Source of the DNA: 40CM-4-68-19 sp036513415
GTDB lineage: Bacteria; Myxococcota; Myxococcia; Myxococcales; 40CM-4-68-19
Length of the DNA: 64,000 nt
Assembly: GCA_036513415.1 (NCBI GenBank)
Contig: DATBZA010000039.1
Coordinates: 1 to 64,000, forward strand
Reading direction: 5' to 3'
Shown here: in pieces, positions 1-7,831 of the stretch
Layout of the letters: each line of letters opens with the position of its first letter
How positions within the stretch are numbered: position 1 is the stretch's first letter
Notes under the pieces: generated by a model
What the model was told of the DNA's origin: nothing
Databases searched by the model: none
The model's input: only the letters and a program-made list of their open reading frames with translations
Position numbers and translations under genes: made by a program

Positions 1-300
1 GTCGTGGACGAGCTGGTCGGCGCCATCCTGCATGACCTGCCGGCCCGGCGGGGCGATCCGCTGCTGCTGTTCCTGAACGGGTTCGGCGGTACGCCGCTGC
101 TCGAGCTCTACCTCATGTTCGACGCGGCGGCGCGGCGGCTGGCGAAGGAGGGTCTCACCGTCGCGCGCTCGCTGGTCGGCAATTACGTGACCTCGCTCGA
201 GATGGCGGGCTGCTCGGTCACGCTCGCGCGGCTCGACGACGAGATGATCCGGCTCTGGGACGCGCCGGTGCATACCGCGGCGCTGAGATGGGGGATGTGA
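1..300 (+). CDS. dhaK: Dihydroxyacetone kinase DhaK-type subunit, C-terminal fragment (5' end outside window)
   Basis: The reading frame is open from base 1, so the gene starts upstream of the window and only about 99 residues are seen. The sequence LVGNYVTSLEMAGCSVTLAR followed by DAPVHTAALRWG is the typical end of the DAK1 (DhaK) domain, which holds dihydroxyacetone covalently through a histidine that lies in the missing part. The product would be cytoplasmic and phosphorylate dihydroxyacetone, using either ATP or a PTS phosphodonor; the fragment cannot tell which. The gene converges on the oxidase operon with only a 10-base gap. No terminator is visible in that gap. Confidence 0.8.
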   Translation, partial: VVDELVGAILHDLPARRGDPLLLFLNGFGGTPLLELYLMFDAAARRLAKEGLTVARSLVGNYVTSLEMAGCSVTLARLDDEMIRLWDAPVHTAALRWGM

Positions 301-310
301 AGAACCTGGA

Positions 311-1243
311 TCACTTCGCCGGCGGTTTCCAAGCCGCGTCCTCGGCCTGCCACTCGGCCCGCAGGCGGCGCGGTGTGTCCGTCCCCTTCAGCTTCACGAG
401 CGAATCGACGAAGTGGACGAGCGACCAGAGGTCCTCCTCTGGCAGCGCACCGCGCCAGGTGGGCATCGCGGTTCCGCCCACGCCGGAAGCAATCACGCGG
501 TACAGATCCCCGACCTGGTGATCGGGCCGGACCGAGCGAAGCTCTATGCGGGTGAAGTCCGGGGGGAGGAGCTTCACGCCGTACTCGCTCTTGGTCAGCT
601 CGGAACCGTACATGTCCTTGCGGAAGTCAGTGGCGCCTCTCCCGGTGAGCTGCTTCGAAACCTCGTAGATGTAGCGCTTCGGTGCATAGGCAGGATGGCA
701 CGACAGGCAGTTGGCCATCCCGTGATAGAGGGCCCTCCCGCGCTCCACGGCCGGCGGCTCCTTGCCCTGCCAGGGATCCGGCGTCGGGACGATCGGCTCG
801 CCTGGTTCCTCCTCCTTCCAGCGGGTCGAGAAGGTCTTGAGGTACTGGATGATCTCCAGGAGCTTCGGCTCGGGCACGCCGTCCCAGGCCCGCATCGCGG
901 TCCCATGCAGGCCGAAGCGGACGATGCGCACGAAGTCGTCGTCGTTCGGCAGCGTGCCGCCGGGGACGGCGCCGAACTTGAAAGATCCCAGGGTGAAGTC
1001 GCGCGGTGGGGGCCGGACCCCGGGTGCGGCGGGACCCTTCCCGTCCCCCTTGTCGCCGTGGCAAGCACGGCAGTACAGCACGTAGGAGCGCTCACCTTCG
1101 GTCAGGATCGGAGCTGGGATCACCTTCCCGTTGCCGAGCTTCATCGGTTCCGTGAAGCCCTGCGTGCGGTACCCCTTGCACGACGCCGCGAGGGCGCCCG
1201 CGGCCGCGCAGGCGAGGATCAGGAGGAGGGGCTTCCGCGACAT
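311..1243 (-). CDS. Diheme c-type cytochrome lipoprotein, last gene of the oxidase operon
   Basis: This 310-residue protein has two heme c motifs, CRACH near residue 50 and CLSCH near residue 175, each within a mono-heme cytochrome c fold. The N-terminus is a hydrophobic signal ending LAASCKG, an imperfect lipobox, so it is probably lipid-anchored and periplasmic. It is the last gene of the cytochrome oxidase operon, 17 bases after subunit III. It most likely feeds electrons to the CuA site of subunit II, which lacks a fused heme domain here. The ATG was chosen because GGGAGGAT lies about 6 bases upstream and the signal sequence begins there; a much longer open frame on this strand is not coding upstream. 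Confidence 0.88.
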   Translation of the reverse strand: MSRKPLLLILACAAAGALAASCKGYRTQGFTEPMKLGNGKVIPAPILTEGERSYVLYCRACHGDKGDGKGPAAPGVRPPPRDFTLGSFKFGAVPGGTLPNDDDFVRIVRFGLHGTAMRAWDGVPEPKLLEIIQYLKTFSTRWKEEEPGEPIVPTPDPWQGKEPPAVERGRALYHGMANCLSCHPAYAPKRYIYEVSKQLTGRGATDFRKDMYGSELTKSEYGVKLLPPDFTRIELRSVRPDHQVGDLYRVIASGVGGTAMPTWRGALPEEDLWSLVHFVDSLVKLKGTDTPRRLRAEWQAEDAAWKPPAK

Positions 1244-1260
1244 GTCCGATCCTCCCGCGG

Positions 1261-1893
1261 TCAGACCAGATAGACCGCGACGTAGAGGGCGCCCCAGACG
1301 ACGCCCACGAAGTGCCAGAACATCCCCCAGAGCCGCACCGCGCTCCGCGTCGCTGCCCGCGCCCGGGCGCGCATGGCGAGCACAGCAAGCGCAGCCAGGC
1401 CGACCAGGACGTGCAGCGCGTGAAAGGCGGTGAGGGCGTAGAAGACCGACGCGTAGGGGCCGCCGCTGGGGACCAGCCCGGCGCGCCAGACCCCCACCCA
1501 GACCAGAACTTGAAGACCGAGGAACACTGCGCCGAGGACAGCGCCGGCGCCCAGCAGAAGCGACGCCCGGCGGTGCCGCCCGCGCGCGTGGACACGGACG
1601 CCGAGCACGACCGCGGCGCTCGATGCTGCGATGACGACGGTGTTCAGGCCCGGGACCAGGAACGGGAGCGCCGGCTGGTCCGGCGGCGGCCACATCGGCG
1701 CCCGCACCCGCACTACTGCATAGGCGAAGAAGAGGGCCGCGAACATCATCGCCCAGGAGCCGAGGAAAATGACCATCCCGATGTAGGAGGTCACTTCGTC
1801 CTCGGTCCGGCGGAGGCGGTATCGCCCCAACTCGGGGACGTCGGGCGGCAGCGGGCCCGTGGCAGCACCGCGCCGGATGTTCGCGCCCAGCAC
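1261..1893 (-). CDS. ctaE: Cytochrome c oxidase subunit III
   Basis: A 210-residue integral membrane protein of the heme-copper oxidase subunit III family, with about five transmembrane helices. Recognisable parts are YIGMVIFLGSWAMMF in the first helix, FHALHVLVGL in a middle helix and LWGMFWHFVGVVWGALYV near the end. Subunit III binds no metal but stabilises subunit I. The start is GTG, 3 bases after the subunit I stop. It is one of two subunit III-family genes in this operon; the other is the first gene at 5004-5645. Confidence 0.85.
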   Translation of the reverse strand: MLGANIRRGAATGPLPPDVPELGRYRLRRTEDEVTSYIGMVIFLGSWAMMFAALFFAYAVVRVRAPMWPPPDQPALPFLVPGLNTVVIAASSAAVVLGVRVHARGRHRRASLLLGAGAVLGAVFLGLQVLVWVGVWRAGLVPSGGPYASVFYALTAFHALHVLVGLAALAVLAMRARARAATRSAVRLWGMFWHFVGVVWGALYVAVYLV

Positions 1894-1896
1894 CGC

Positions 1897-3690
1897 TCAG
1901 CCCTTCGCGGCGGCAAGCCCACGCTCGCCGCCGCCCGGCAACACCTCGGCCTGGCCGGCGAAGTCGCGGCCCGTGAGGCGCCGCACCTCCGGGTTCGAGA
2001 ACTCGTGCGGCCCCCGCACGACCTCCGGGATGCGATCGAAGTTGTGAAACGGCGGAGGAGTTGCGGTCGCGGTCCACTCCAGGGTCGTCACTTCCCAGGG
2101 GTTCGCGCCTGCGGGAGCGGCCTTTCCGAAGAGCGTCTTGAAGAAGTTCCAGACGAAGATGAACTGGCCGGCGAAGAGCGCGAAGGCGAAGAAGCTGGTC
2201 CAGCGGTTCAATCCGCGAAGCTGCTGGATGAAGGTGTACTGGAACGGATCGAACAGGCGCCGCTGCTGGCCGGCGTAACCGGCGAGGAGCTGGCCCCCGA
2301 AGACCAGCGTGATCCCGATGAAGGTGAACCAGAAGTGGGCCTTTCCTAGCCGCTCGTCGAGCCTCCTTCCGAAGATCTTGGGGAACCAGAAATAGATGCC
2401 GGTCATCGCGGCAATGAACGATGCGGCAGCCATGGTGAAGTGGAAGTGCCCCACTACGAACATCGTGTCGTGCAGGTAGAGGTCCATCGAAATGTCGGCG
2501 AGGAACAACCCCGTGAGCCCGCCTACGCCGAAGACGAACATCGTCGCGAGAGCGAAGAGCATGGGGGTGTCGAAGCGGAGCGACCCGCGCCAGAGCGTCA
2601 GCACCCAGTTCAGCACCACCACCATCGACGGGGCGCTGATGAGGAGGGTGAAGAGCATGAACCCCTCTCCGAGCAGCGGGCTCATGCCGGTCATGAACAT
2701 GTGGTGGCCGTAGACCATCGCGGACAGCACGGTCACGATCACCATCGCCAGGACCGTGCCCTTGTACCAATGGTGCGGCTTGCGGGCGAAGAAGGGGAGG
2801 ACGTCGCCCAGGATCCCCCAAGCCGGAAGGATGAGGATGTAGACCTCGGGGTGGCCGAAGATCCAGAAGAGGTGCTGGAATAGGATGGGGTCGCCGCCGC
2901 CGCGCACCGCCGAGGCGCCGGCGACGAAGAACTGGGTCCCGAAGTTCCGGTCGAGGAGGAGGAGCAGGGCCGCCGACCCGAGCACGGGCACGAAGAGGGC
3001 GTTCAGGATCGCGGTGAGCCAGATTCCCCAGATCGTGAGGGGGAGCCGCATGTAGCTCATCCCCGGCGCCCGCAAGCGGATCACAGTGGTGACGTAGTTG
3101 ATCGCGCCCATCGTCGAGGAGACGCCGGTGACGAAGATCGCCGCTACCACCAGCGTCTGGCCGAGCCCGGGCGTGCCGACGTTGGTGGAGAGGGGCGGGT
3201 AGGTCGTCCAGCCCGCGCCGGCCGAGCCGAGGTCGGTGAGGAAGGAGGCGAGGACGAGCAGTTGGGAAAGGAGGAAGGTCCAGAAGGAGTACATGTTCAG
3301 CTTCGGGAACGCCATGTCCCGGGCGCCGATCATGAGCGGGATGAGGAAGTTCCCGAAGCAACCGATGAGCACCGGCGTGACGGCGAAGAAGATCATCACC
3401 AGGCCGTGGGTAGTGAAGATCTGCTGGTACGTGGCCGGGCCGATCACTCCGCCGCTCTTGCCAAGGAAGATCTGCCCAAGCACTGGCACCGGCCGGTAGG
3501 GAAACGCCCATTGCCAGCGGATGAGCATCGCGAGCGTCCCGCCCACGAGCAGGAAGAGCAGGCCCGCCCAAAGGAACTGCTTCCCGATGACCTTGTGGTC
3601 GATGGAGAAGACGTACTGGCGCCAGAACGAGGTGGGAGGCGGGTGGATCGGTTGCGCCGCCTCGGCGAGGGCTTGTGCGCTGGTGCTCAC
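1897..3690 (-). CDS. ctaD: Cytochrome c oxidase subunit I (aa3 type)
   Basis: This is the catalytic subunit, 597 residues with about 12 transmembrane helices, holding the low-spin heme and the heme a3-CuB site where O2 is reduced. The motifs are clear: FSIDHKVIGKQ at the start, FGHPEVYIL (CuB histidine, proton-path glutamate, cross-linked tyrosine), a YGHHMF histidine pair and HDTMFVVGHFHF (heme ligands). The GHPEVY motif indicates an A-type oxidase. The chosen start is GTG, which overlaps the subunit II stop as GTGA and has GGAGGAGG about 8 bases upstream. An ATG 18 bases earlier would sit inside that Shine-Dalgarno sequence, so it is less likely. Confidence 0.93.
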   Translation of the reverse strand: MSTSAQALAEAAQPIHPPPTSFWRQYVFSIDHKVIGKQFLWAGLLFLLVGGTLAMLIRWQWAFPYRPVPVLGQIFLGKSGGVIGPATYQQIFTTHGLVMIFFAVTPVLIGCFGNFLIPLMIGARDMAFPKLNMYSFWTFLLSQLLVLASFLTDLGSAGAGWTTYPPLSTNVGTPGLGQTLVVAAIFVTGVSSTMGAINYVTTVIRLRAPGMSYMRLPLTIWGIWLTAILNALFVPVLGSAALLLLLDRNFGTQFFVAGASAVRGGGDPILFQHLFWIFGHPEVYILILPAWGILGDVLPFFARKPHHWYKGTVLAMVIVTVLSAMVYGHHMFMTGMSPLLGEGFMLFTLLISAPSMVVVLNWVLTLWRGSLRFDTPMLFALATMFVFGVGGLTGLFLADISMDLYLHDTMFVVGHFHFTMAAASFIAAMTGIYFWFPKIFGRRLDERLGKAHFWFTFIGITLVFGGQLLAGYAGQQRRLFDPFQYTFIQQLRGLNRWTSFFAFALFAGQFIFVWNFFKTLFGKAAPAGANPWEVTTLEWTATATPPPFHNFDRIPEVVRGPHEFSNPEVRRLTGRDFAGQAEVLPGGGERGLAAAKG

Positions 3691-4517
3691 GGCTCGAACC
3701 TCCTCCATTCCCAGCCCCAATGCGCTTCCGCGTCCTCTGGGTCGTAGCCACGCCGCGCGTCCTCCCCCGCCTCCACGAGCCACTGGCGGAAGGCGTCCGA
3801 GGCGAGCACGGTCAGGACGCCGCGCATCTTGTAGTGGTTCGGCCCGCAGTGCTGAGCGCAGGCGATCTCGTATTCGCCCGGGACCTTGGCCTGGAACGTC
3901 AGCCGGGTGATGGTCCCCGGCACCGCGTCCTGCTTCACCCGGAAGTTCGGCAGGTACATGGAGTGGATCACGTCGGTGGAGGCGAGTTGGACGATGACCG
4001 GGACACCGACCGGCACCTTGAGGTCGTCCACGGACACGATGTCGTCTGGCGTTCCGAATTTGCCGTCCACGCCCGCGTACCGGGCATGCCACGACCACTG
4101 GTGCGCGTTCACCTCGATCCGGACCGCGCCCTCCGCCGCCTCCGCCCGCGGGAAGTTCCAGAAATACCCGTGCATGTCGCCGAGAGTGTGGACGAAGAGA
4201 TATCCGTCCACTCCGACCAGGATGGCGGCGACGCCGCCCACCACGACTCCGATCGAGCGGCCGGACCCGTGGGAGTAGAACGCCGGGCGATCCCGCCGGT
4301 GATTGACGAACGACCAGATCAGGGCAGCTGCGACCACCACGAAGATCACCGTGATGGCAGCCAGGGTGAAGTGGATGAGCTCGTCGATCCGGAACCCGTC
4401 GACCGAAACGTCGCGGGGGAGCCCGTAGCCGCTCTCCGGGGCGGGTGCCGCGAGGCCAGCTCCGGCCATGAGCACCGCCAGCCTGAGGACGGCGCGAGCT
4501 GCGCGCGGCGCGGTCAT
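3687..4517 (-). CDS. ctaC: Cytochrome c oxidase subunit II with CuA site
   Basis: A 276-residue subunit II with an N-terminal signal, two transmembrane helices and a periplasmic cupredoxin domain. The CuA motif CAQHCGPNHYKM keeps both cysteines, the histidine and the methionine. The usual glutamate between the cysteines (C-x-E-x-C) is a glutamine. The aromatic electron entry patch HQWSWHARY is present. No heme c domain is fused, in contrast to caa3 enzymes; a separate diheme cytochrome closes the operon. The ATG has GGGGAGGCG upstream and overlaps the stop of the 53-residue ORF as ATGA, so translation is probably coupled. Confidence 0.92.
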   Translation of the reverse strand: MTAPRAARAVLRLAVLMAGAGLAAPAPESGYGLPRDVSVDGFRIDELIHFTLAAITVIFVVVAAALIWSFVNHRRDRPAFYSHGSGRSIGVVVGGVAAILVGVDGYLFVHTLGDMHGYFWNFPRAEAAEGAVRIEVNAHQWSWHARYAGVDGKFGTPDDIVSVDDLKVPVGVPVIVQLASTDVIHSMYLPNFRVKQDAVPGTITRLTFQAKVPGEYEIACAQHCGPNHYKMRGVLTVLASDAFRQWLVEAGEDARRGYDPEDAEAHWGWEWRRFEP

Positions 4518-4675
4518 CTGCCGCCTCCCCGGATCGCGTACACGGCCAACGCGGCGACCGCGTACGGCACGGCGATCATCGCCCCGAGCAGCAGCACGAG
4601 ATGGGGCGTCCCATCCCGCGCGCACACCGGGCAGGCGAGGACGGACGCGCTCCAGACGGCGAGGGCGAGCGTCAT
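4514..4675 (-). CDS. 53-residue membrane micro-protein with CPVC motif inside the oxidase operon
   Basis: Reading the minus strand from the ATG at 4675 gives 53 codons and a TGA. The N-terminal hydrophobic stretch contains ACPVCARDG at residues 14-22, followed by a transmembrane helix (HLVLLLGAMIAVPYAVAALA) and a short basic, glycine-rich tail. The ATG overlaps the subunit IV stop as ATGA, and its own stop overlaps the subunit II start in the same way, so the ORF fits exactly between two coupled genes. That spacing is good evidence that it is translated. The CxxC could bind metal or take part in thiol chemistry during CuA or CuB assembly; this is inference, and I do not recognise a named family. 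Confidence 0.75.
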   Translation of the reverse strand: MTLALAVWSASVLACPVCARDGTPHLVLLLGAMIAVPYAVAALAVYAIRGGGR

Positions 4676-5007
4676 CGCATGTGCCTCCAGGCGGCGTCGA
4701 GCATCAGCAGGAGCCCGTAGACCGCCGGCGCAACGAGCGGGGCGAGGACCGTGAGCTTCAGGATCCGCGTCTCGTACCGCAAGTGCATGTAGAAGAGCGC
4801 GATGAGCGCCGCTTTCGCCGTGGCGATCGCGATCAGCGCAACCACCGCCGCGCGGTGAGGGATCCCGCCGCTCTTCACCACGCCGATCTCGACCAGGGTG
4901 AGCGCGACGAGCACGGCGAACGCGACCAGGTACGGTGCGCGCTCGCGCGCCGCGGGGACGTGGCCGACAGAGGACGCTCTTGCTCGGCCGATCTCCGGGT
5001 CAGTCAT
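4672..5007 (-). CDS. ctaF: Cytochrome c oxidase subunit IV (prokaryotic COX4 type)
   Basis: A 111-residue protein with three predicted transmembrane helices. The stretch ATAKAALIALFYMHLRYE is characteristic of the prokaryotic subunit IV family (CtaF/CyoD-like), where the helix ending in FYMHL is the family hallmark. The N-terminal 25 residues are polar and cytoplasmic. Both ends overlap neighbours by four bases (ATGA), with the upstream subunit III-like gene and the downstream CPVC micro-protein. It is a small structural subunit of the oxidase. Confidence 0.85.
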   Translation of the reverse strand: MTDPEIGRARASSVGHVPAARERAPYLVAFAVLVALTLVEIGVVKSGGIPHRAAVVALIAIATAKAALIALFYMHLRYETRILKLTVLAPLVAPAVYGLLLMLDAAWRHMR

Positions 5008-5645
5008 GCGCCGCTCAGCGAGGGGAGGAGGTAGACGAACGAGAAGACGAACACCCAGACGAAATCGACGAAGCACCAATACAGACCGAGGAGCTCGATC
5101 TGCCGTTCGGTGACCCGGCCGCGGACGTAACCGACGAGGATGGCGAGGATGTAGGCGACGCCGATCAGGACGTGAAGGCCGTGGTAGCCGGTGATCACGA
5201 AAAAGGTGCTCGCCCGTGGCGACTGCCCGAACACCAGCCCCTCGTGCAGGAGCCCCGGCGCCCAGATCCCAAACCACTCCTGGAACTGACCGACCAGGAA
5301 CACCGCACCACCCAGCGCCGTGATGGCGAGCAGCTGCGCCGCCTGCTTCCGGCGCCCGCCGGCTGCGGCCGCCCAGGCGAGGACGTTGGTGAGGCTCGTG
5401 CAGAGCAGGATGAACGTGAGCACGGCGGTGAAGCCGATCCCGAGCTCCGGCTCGCCGGGCTGTCGCCAGGGCTTGTGGCCGGCGTAGAGGATTCCCTCCG
5501 CGATGAGCAGAGCGCCGAAGGAGAAGGCGTCCGAGAGCAGGAAGATCCACATCCCGATCTTCCCCGGCGTAGCGCTGCCGTACTGGGCATCTGGAGGCCA
5601 TGCGACCGCCGGGTGGCCGTGCTCCGAAGCGGCGGTCGAGCTCAA
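5004..5645 (-). CDS. Second heme-copper oxidase subunit III-family protein, first gene of the operon
   Basis: A 213-residue membrane protein with about five helices. KIGMWIFLLSDAFSFGALLI, GYHGLHVLIGVAYILAIL and LYWCFVDFVWVFVFSFVYLL match the subunit III family (CtaE/CyoC). The start was placed at a TTG because GGGAGGTGG lies 6-8 bases upstream; the in-frame ATG further upstream has no such signal and would run into the divergent SCO gene. Its stop overlaps the subunit IV start. Having a subunit III-like gene at each end of the operon suggests either a two-paralogue complex or exchange between enzyme forms. Confidence 0.82.
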   Translation of the reverse strand: MSSTAASEHGHPAVAWPPDAQYGSATPGKIGMWIFLLSDAFSFGALLIAEGILYAGHKPWRQPGEPELGIGFTAVLTFILLCTSLTNVLAWAAAAGGRRKQAAQLLAITALGGAVFLVGQFQEWFGIWAPGLLHEGLVFGQSPRASTFFVITGYHGLHVLIGVAYILAILVGYVRGRVTERQIELLGLYWCFVDFVWVFVFSFVYLLPSLSGA

Positions 5646-5725
5646 GCGCCACCTCCCGCTGTGCGCGCGCCAGCTTCCCAGGCGTCGAGGGTTCCGGTAT
5701 CTGATCGTCGCGACTGGAGTCCGCG
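5646..5725. promoter_or_regulatory. Divergent control region between the oxidase operon and the SCO gene
   Basis: These 80 bases separate the TTG start of the minus-strand oxidase operon from the ATG of the plus-strand SCO gene. The only shared upstream space is here, so promoters for both directions should lie in it. I do not see a convincing pair of -35 and -10 boxes. The minus-strand Shine-Dalgarno GGGAGGTGG sits at the left edge. Confidence 0.4.
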
Positions 5726-6388
5726 ATGCCCGCCGCAACCCCAGCGCCTTTTCGCGATCGCCTCCACGGCGCGGTGAGCGCCGCGGTCGGGCGCCCGCTC
5801 ACCTGGATCCTGGTGGTCGCGCTCATCGCCGCGTGGCCAATCGCCTGGGCTCTGCGCACCCCGCTCCCGCCCCGCCTGCCGGTCCTCGGGACGGTCCCGC
5901 CGTTCGAGCTCACCGCGCAGGACGGCGGCGCCTTCGGCTCGAAGGACCTCGCCGGGCGCGTGTGGGTGGCGAGCGTCATCTTCACGCGATGCGAGACGGG
6001 CTGTGCGGCAATCACGCGGCAGATGGCCCGGATCCAGGGGCGCACGCGGAACCTGGAGCCCGCCTTCCACCTCGTCTCGATCAGCGTGGACCCCGAATTC
6101 GACGATCCTGACCGGCTCGCTGCCTACGCGCGCGCACACCGCGCCAGCCCGAGGATGTGGACCTTCCTCACCGGACCGGTCGAGGCGGTGCGCGACACCG
6201 TGGTGCGCGGGCTCCGCGTCAGCATGGGCGGGGATGCGAAGCGCCCGGAGGAGCAGGACATCTCGCACGGCACGTACCTGGTCCTGGTGGACGGTCAGGG
6301 CCGGATCCGCGGCTACTACGATTCGGACCGGGCCGACGTGGTGGAGCGCGTCGTGCGGGACGCCGCCCTGCTGGTGAACCGCGGGTGA
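5726..6388 (+). CDS. SCO1/SenC-family copper chaperone for cytochrome oxidase
   Basis: A 220-residue membrane-anchored thioredoxin-fold protein. One transmembrane helix (residues about 25-43) is followed by a periplasmic domain. The copper-binding site is present as CETGC (CxxxC) in FTRCETGCAAITRQM, with the partner histidine in ISHGTYLVLVD. SCO proteins deliver copper to, or reduce, the CuA site of subunit II. It is transcribed divergently from the oxidase operon, consistent with that job. The 3' end converges on the rhodanese gene. Confidence 0.9.
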   Translation: MPAATPAPFRDRLHGAVSAAVGRPLTWILVVALIAAWPIAWALRTPLPPRLPVLGTVPPFELTAQDGGAFGSKDLAGRVWVASVIFTRCETGCAAITRQMARIQGRTRNLEPAFHLVSISVDPEFDDPDRLAAYARAHRASPRMWTFLTGPVEAVRDTVVRGLRVSMGGDAKRPEEQDISHGTYLVLVDGQGRIRGYYDSDRADVVERVVRDAALLVNRG

Positions 6389-6425
6389 GTGCTGGCGATC
6401 CATCGCGCGGCTCCTCTCAGGACGG

Positions 6426-6938
6426 CTACTTCTCGATCGGCCCGCCCAGGCCGCGGACCACGTCGGGTTCCTGCTTGGGCGAGCCAGCGACCTTCACCTT
6501 GGTCTCGGCGTTCCAGCCGATCATCCCGAAGCGCAGGACCCAGGGCTCGTACCCCAGTGCGGCTAGCCCACCGAGCGCCATCGATTCCATGTGCCCGGAA
6601 TGGCAGACGAGCAGGATGGGGTCCCCGGCGACTGGCAGTTGCTCCAGACTCGCCGGGCGGAAGAGCACATCCAGCGGAAGGTTGAGCGCGCCCGGGACGT
6701 GACCCTTCTCGAAGTCCTCCGGCGAACGGACGTCGACCACCCGGTACTTGCTCTTCCCGGACTGCATTCCCTCCCAGACCTGCGAGGCGGAGACCACCCG
6801 GGTCATCCCCTTCGTCCGCAGGAAGAAGTCGGCGAGGAGCTTGCGTGCCTCGGCGTCACCTGCGGCCGAGGCGGACCCCTCTGCGAGAGCACCGAACGCC
6901 AAGCTTAACGCTCCCAGGGCGACGGCGAGCTTGCGCAT
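6426..6938 (-). CDS. Exported rhodanese-domain protein
   Basis: A 170-residue protein with a Sec signal peptide (about residues 1-26) and one rhodanese domain. The active-site cysteine is C112 in LLVCHSGHMES, and the CDC25-like signature YRVVDVRSPEDFEKGHVPGA precedes it. Rhodaneses carry sulfane sulfur as a cysteine persulfide. It is the last gene of a five-gene operon and follows the SoxYZ-like carrier by 19 bases, which suggests transfer of sulfur to or from that carrier in the periplasm. The ATG follows AGGAGGTG at ideal spacing; a longer open frame upstream lacks a signal. Confidence 0.85.
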   Translation of the reverse strand: MRKLAVALGALSLAFGALAEGSASAAGDAEARKLLADFFLRTKGMTRVVSASQVWEGMQSGKSKYRVVDVRSPEDFEKGHVPGALNLPLDVLFRPASLEQLPVAGDPILLVCHSGHMESMALGGLAALGYEPWVLRFGMIGWNAETKVKVAGSPKQEPDVVRGLGGPIEK

Positions 6939-6957
6939 GTGCGACACCTCCTGTTGC

Positions 6958-7812
6958 TCAAGAGAAGCGGATGTCGTGGGCCGTCTCGAAGCGCTGGCCA
7001 CGGTTGTTCACCAGGCGGACCTCGAGAGGTCCCTCGCGGCTGGCGAGCAGCGCGAAGGTGATGAACGGATCGTCGCTGAGCGCCGGGGTGAGCTCGAACC
7101 GGCTCACGCGCTCTCCGCCGAACCACACCTCCATTTCCCGGAGGTAGAGCGGCTCGGACACTTTCACGAAGGACCCGTCGCTCTCGGCAAGCCCCGTGCG
7201 GTTCGGGTGCCGGATCTTGAGCTGCGGGTGGATGAGCTCACCGCGGCGGATCCGGCCGTGCTGCACCAGCTCCGCGATGCGGATTTCCGGCGGGTGGATC
7301 TCGACGCCAGACGTGCGTCCCCAGGGAGGCGGAGTGCCGGTGCACCCCCCGGCATCCTCCGGGATGCTGATGTGCCGGCGGACTTGCCATCGACCATGGC
7401 GGTTGCATTCGGTGGTGACCGTCACTTCAGAGTCGCCGTCGTCCATCCGTGCCTGGAAAGCGACGTAGACGGCGCCATTTGCGGGGGTGAAACGGAACAT
7501 CCCCTTGGAGGGGATGGGATCCGTGTCGTTCACCACCTCGAGGCTCGAGATGTAGTGGTCGGGCGTCATCGGGTGAGACATCTCGACGACGATCGGGACC
7601 TTGGCGCCGTTGCGCGTCTTCTCCGGCAGGCGAAGCAGCGGCAGGTGCTCGCGCTCGAGCGGCGAGAGCAACGCGGGATCGCCACCCAGGAGCCGCCTTT
7701 CCGGGGAGCCCGCCCACGCTCCCCGGATGAAGAGCCCGGCAGCCGTCGACGTCAGCCCGAGAAACCCTCGCCTGGAGAGCAAGCGCGCGCGGAGGGTGAT
7801 CTGGCGAGCCAT
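6958..7812 (-). CDS. Tat-exported SoxY-SoxZ fusion protein (sulfur carrier)
   Basis: A 284-residue protein. Residues 13-20 (SRRGFLGL) form a twin-arginine export signal. Residues about 45-155 resemble SoxY and residues about 190-284 resemble SoxZ (IHPQLKIRHPNRTG to ETAHDIRFS). In canonical SoxY the sulfur-carrying cysteine lies in a GGCG motif at the extreme C-terminus on a swinging arm. Here GGC (C157, in EDAGGCTGTP) lies in the linker between the halves, where the SoxY end meets SoxZ. Fused SoxYZ-like carriers are known next to quinoprotein dehydrogenases and in sulfur loci. The true substrate here is unknown; sulfur or sulfane intermediates are the reasonable inference. Confidence 0.85.
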   Translation of the reverse strand: MARQITLRARLLSRRGFLGLTSTAAGLFIRGAWAGSPERRLLGGDPALLSPLEREHLPLLRLPEKTRNGAKVPIVVEMSHPMTPDHYISSLEVVNDTDPIPSKGMFRFTPANGAVYVAFQARMDDGDSEVTVTTECNRHGRWQVRRHISIPEDAGGCTGTPPPWGRTSGVEIHPPEIRIAELVQHGRIRRGELIHPQLKIRHPNRTGLAESDGSFVKVSEPLYLREMEVWFGGERVSRFELTPALSDDPFITFALLASREGPLEVRLVNNRGQRFETAHDIRFS

Positions 7813-7831
7813 GACGGTTCCCTGGACGCGC

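Noticed and set aside
311..3751. A 1146-codon minus-strand frame covering the oxidase genes
   Set aside because: Only its end is coding (the diheme cytochrome). The rest is arginine/proline-rich shadow sequence of subunit I and III in another frame.
5646..5738. ATG at 5738 as start of the first oxidase gene
   Set aside because: It overlaps the divergent SCO gene, has no ribosome site and adds 31 arginine-rich residues. The TTG at 5645 has a strong Shine-Dalgarno sequence.
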